Positions 61,439 through 64,000 of a DNA stretch of 64,000 nt are shown here, piece by piece. Source of the stretch: CAKMMH01 sp927798255 (lineage in GTDB: Bacteria; Bdellovibrionota_C; UBA2361; CAKMMH01); contig JAXFOK010000015.1 of NCBI GenBank assembly GCA_034180415.1, positions 68,528-132,527 of the forward strand, read 5' to 3'. Numbering within the stretch: the stretch's first letter is position 1; each line of letters begins with the position of its first letter. The notes beneath the pieces were generated by a model, which searched no databases, was not told where the DNA came from, and saw only the letters and a list, made by a program, of their open reading frames with translations. The translations under genes and the position numbers were made by a program.

Positions 61439-62173
61439 ATGAAATTTAATTTATTTAAAAGTGCCAAGAAAGGCACAGCAATTGATGAATACACAAGTTT
61501 AGAAGAGAAGCTTGGATATAAGTTTAAAGATAAAGCTAAACTAGAAAAAGCTTTAACTCATCGTTCTTTACATCATAAGGGGCACAATGACGATTATGAA
61601 AGAAGTGAGTTTTTAGGAGATGCTGTTCTTGATTTAGTAATAGCAGATTTGTTACTTAAAAAGTATAAAAAGGCTACAGAAGGCGAGTTGTCAAAATTAA
61701 GAGCAGCACTTGTTAATTATAAAACTCTTGCAAAAATTGCAACAGAAATCCACGCAGGGGATTTTGTAAAACTTAGTCGTGCTGAGAAAGCCAATAATGG
61801 TCAAGAAAAACCTTCAATTTTGTCAGATGTTATGGAAGCAATTCTAGGGGCAATTTACTATGAATCTGGATTTGATGTAGTTTTTAAGGTTATTGCAAAA
61901 TTATTTAAAAATGAGCTTGAAAATGTTACCCCATCAGATCCTAAAACAGAGCTTCAAGAGCTTCTTCATACGGTTACTACTGATATTGCGGAATATAAAC
62001 TTGTTTCTGTTCAAGGGCCTGAGCATTCACCATCGTTTGTAAGTGAAGTTTGCGTAGGTGAGGAAGTTTGGGGGCGAGGGCAAGGTTCAACAAAGAAAGA
62101 ATCTCAACAAATAGCAGCAAGAGAAGCAATAGCATATTTAAAAGAAAAATATCAAATTAATAATGAAAATTAA
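61439..62173 (+). CDS. rnc: ribonuclease III
   Basis: Double-strand RNA endonuclease for rRNA and mRNA processing. The nuclease domain has LEKALTHRSLHHKG and the catalytic ERSEFLGDAVLDLVIAD (54-70), then LSDVMEAILGAIYYESG with the second Asp/Glu set. The C-terminal dsRNA-binding domain starts at PKTELQELLHTV and ends QIAAREAIAYL. 244 residues. Der starts 34 bases downstream, and Era, its frequent partner, is not present. Confidence 0.95.
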   Translation: MKFNLFKSAKKGTAIDEYTSLEEKLGYKFKDKAKLEKALTHRSLHHKGHNDDYERSEFLGDAVLDLVIADLLLKKYKKATEGELSKLRAALVNYKTLAKIATEIHAGDFVKLSRAEKANNGQEKPSILSDVMEAILGAIYYESGFDVVFKVIAKLFKNELENVTPSDPKTELQELLHTVTTDIAEYKLVSVQGPEHSPSFVSEVCVGEEVWGRGQGSTKKESQQIAAREAIAYLKEKYQINNEN

Positions 62174-62207
62174 TTATATAGATTTTTTGTTATAGGAAAA
62201 AATTAAT

Positions 62208-63563
62208 ATGAAAAAGTTTATACCTAAAGTTGCAATTATAGGAAGAACAAACGTCGGTAAGTCTACATTATTTAATCAAATAGTTGGAAGAAAATTAGCA
62301 ATTGTAGAGGATGCACCAGGAGTTACAAGGGATAGGGCATATGCGATGGTTAACTCACAAGGATTTACTTTTAATTTAATAGATACAGGCGGTCTTTTAG
62401 GTGACACTAAGGATGAGTTTCAAGATGAAATCACTAAGCAAGCTCAAATTGCTATAAGTCAAGCAGATATTATTTTAGTTTTGTTTGATGGAAAAGTAGG
62501 AGTGCATCCATTAGATAGAGAAATTGTTAAATCACTTTATGGTATTAAAAAACCTATTATTTATTTAGTTAATAAATGTGAAAAGCAAGATGATCAGTAT
62601 GGAGCAAATGACTTTTATAAATTAGGAATAGAAAAGTTTTTTTGTATTAGTGCAGCGCATAATGTTGGTGTTAGAGAAGTTGTAGCTGAAATTAAGACAT
62701 ATTTTGATAAGAAGATTTTAGAAAATGAAAATATCGTAGATGATTCTATAAGAGTTGCAATAGTTGGGAAACCAAATGCTGGAAAATCTACACTTATTAA
62801 TTTACTTTGTGGAGAAAATAGAGTTATCACATCAGACATTTCTGGAACTACTCGTGATAGCATTGAAGTAAATGTAAAAGTTAATGGTCAAGATTATATT
62901 TTAGTTGATACTGCTGGGCTTCGCAAAAAAGCAAAAGTTAAAGATGATACTATTGAAGAGTATGGAACAATTCGTTCTATTGAGGCTTTATCAAATGCTG
63001 ATGTTGCAATTTTACTTCTTGATGCAAGCTTAGATAAAGTCGCTACTGAGCAAGATCAAAAAATTGCAGGGCTTATTCATGATAGGGGAATTCCTTTTAT
63101 AATCGCTGCAAACAAGTGGGATTTAGTTGAAAAAGATCACAAAACAGTAAAAGAGTTTGAACGTAATATTTACGATATTTTTAAGTTTGCACGATATGCT
63201 CCAATTATTTACATTTCTGCAAAAGATGGCAAGCGTTGTTCAAAACTGTTACCAAAAGCAAAAGAAGTATATGAAAATGCAAGACATAGGATCACTACCG
63301 CTGCACTTAATAAAGTTATAAATACTGCATTTGAAAAACGTCCTCCAACTCCTTATCGTGGGCAAGTAATAAAAGTGTATTTTTCAACTCAAATACAAGT
63401 TGCCCCTCCAACATTTGTAGTTTTTGTAAATCATCCTAAAAGTCTTCATTTTTCTTATCTAAGATATCTTAAGAATGAGATTCGAAATGAGTTTGCGTTT
63501 GAAGGGTCTAATATAAAAGTTATCGTTCGTAAACGAAACGAAAATGAGGAAGATGCATCGTAA
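62208..63563 (+). CDS. der: ribosome biogenesis GTPase Der (EngA)
   Basis: Tandem-GTPase protein for 50S assembly. Domain 1: GRTNVGKSTLFN, PGVTRDR, DTGGL, NKCEKQ. Domain 2: GKPNAGKSTLINLL, SGTTRDS, DTAGLR, NKWDLVE. The C-terminal KH-like domain ends at VIVRKRNE. Length 451. The four final codons (GAA GAT GCA TCG) plus stop form the first bases of the tandem palindromic array that follows. Confidence 0.95.
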   Translation: MKKFIPKVAIIGRTNVGKSTLFNQIVGRKLAIVEDAPGVTRDRAYAMVNSQGFTFNLIDTGGLLGDTKDEFQDEITKQAQIAISQADIILVLFDGKVGVHPLDREIVKSLYGIKKPIIYLVNKCEKQDDQYGANDFYKLGIEKFFCISAAHNVGVREVVAEIKTYFDKKILENENIVDDSIRVAIVGKPNAGKSTLINLLCGENRVITSDISGTTRDSIEVNVKVNGQDYILVDTAGLRKKAKVKDDTIEEYGTIRSIEALSNADVAILLLDASLDKVATEQDQKIAGLIHDRGIPFIIAANKWDLVEKDHKTVKEFERNIYDIFKFARYAPIIYISAKDGKRCSKLLPKAKEVYENARHRITTAALNKVINTAFEKRPPTPYRGQVIKVYFSTQIQVAPPTFVVFVNHPKSLHFSYLRYLKNEIRNEFAFEGSNIKVIVRKRNENEEDAS

Positions 63564-64000
63564 AATACTGCGTTATTTTTAAAAAAGCTCACTCAACGTA
63601 CTTATGGGTACGCTATCGCTTTCTTTTTTGAAAATGCCTTGTCTTTTACGCGCCTCTTCCTCATTTTAAGTACGTGCTGGGCATAAAAAGATGCTATAAA
63701 AAGATGCATCGTAAAATACCGCGATATTAAAAAAAAACACTCACCGTACTTATAGTACGCTTTCGTTCGCTTTTTTGAAAATGCCTTGTCTTATACGCGC
63801 CTCTTCCTCATTTTAAGTACGTGCTTGGCATAAAAAGATGCTATAAAAAGATGCATCGTAAAATACCGCGTTATTTAAAAAAACTCACTCACCGTACTTA
63901 TAGTACGCTATCGCTTTCTTTTTTGAAAATGCCTTGTCTTTTACGCGCCTCTTCCTCATTTTAAGTACGTGCTGGGCATAAAAAGATGCTATAAAAAGAT
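63541..64000. repeat. tandem array of palindromic units starting inside der
   Basis: GATGCATCGTAAAATAC-type unit starts occur at 63552, 63703 and 63850, with a fourth beginning at the window end (63998): periods of 151, 147 and 148 bases. The first unit folds into a hairpin (63541-63667): AAAATGAGGAAGA in der pairs with TCTTCCTCATTTT at the right end, and CGTAC with GTACG around a TTATGG loop. Each unit holds AATGCCTTGTCTT and CGCGCCTCTTCCTCATTTTA. The core resembles the element at rlmB. The array runs beyond the window. Confidence 0.9.

Noticed and set aside
63541..64000. CRISPR array
   Set aside because: Units are ~148 bases, nearly identical throughout and self-complementary, with no short repeat/variable spacer alternation and no cas genes.

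Overview
This is an AT-rich, densely coded chromosomal segment of a Gram-negative, flagellated bacterium. LpxL, LolA, TonB, KdsB and a Wzm/Wzt exporter imply an outer membrane with LPS. MotA/MotB, a flagellin-like gene and flagellar-type promoters imply flagella. The MJ0042 zinc-ribbon/DUF3426 protein, GreB, RuvC, RimO and MotB point towards a proteobacterial or Bdellovibrionota-like lineage, but I cannot place the organism more closely. Several features are less typical: an alpha2-type glycyl-tRNA synthetase, a naturally Cys-to-Asp MurA and a THX ribosomal peptide. I see no tRNA, rRNA, CRISPR array, prophage or recognisable transposase.

Layout. 1-6.3 kb: a broken small secreted protein, hisS, a Mur ligase, hslV, prmC, coaE and rdgB. 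6.3-12 kb: a minus-strand run of a zinc-ribbon membrane protein, a GAF/degenerate-GGDEF protein, an MreB-like actin and an RNB exonuclease. 12-18 kb: a glycosyltransferase, rlmB with a long palindromic element at its 3' end, then scpA-scpB-rluB-pgpA. 18-30 kb: prs, motAB, polA, glyS, murA and a large unknown protein. 30-42 kb: lpxL, a poly-Asp protein, ftsK, a frameshifted rsmI, a G+C-rich secreted repeat protein bounded by inverted repeats, tonB-like, tatA, a decayed E1 alpha/beta pair, ruvC and a secreted EEP-family enzyme. 42-46 kb: a compositionally foreign gene with its own promoter and operator-like site, greB, a flagellin with a beta-propeller-like insert, a free-standing sigma-region-4 protein and hpt. 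46-55 kb: a surface-polysaccharide cluster (wzt, wzm, two GT4 transferases, a GT-C transferase, kdsB, a P-loop kinase, a histidine-phosphatase-like protein). 55-64 kb: an orphan type IV coupling protein, lolA, rimO, pgl, THX, a small protein with a flagellar-type promoter, rnc and der, ending in a tandem array of palindromic units.

The most unusual signals are: (1) ~130-bp imperfect palindromes with a ~148-bp repeat period at the 3' ends of rlmB and der, whose outer arms are inverted copies of the last codons of the host gene and which share an inner core; (2) sigma-28-type promoters (TAAAGTTT-N11-GTCGATAA and two close variants) that link an unknown 106-residue protein and a propeller-bearing flagellin to motAB; (3) two genes broken in the same direction at homopolymeric A runs; and (4) long acidic tracts inserted in otherwise ordinary proteins (FtsK, ScpB, the zinc-ribbon protein) plus a stand-alone poly-Asp protein.
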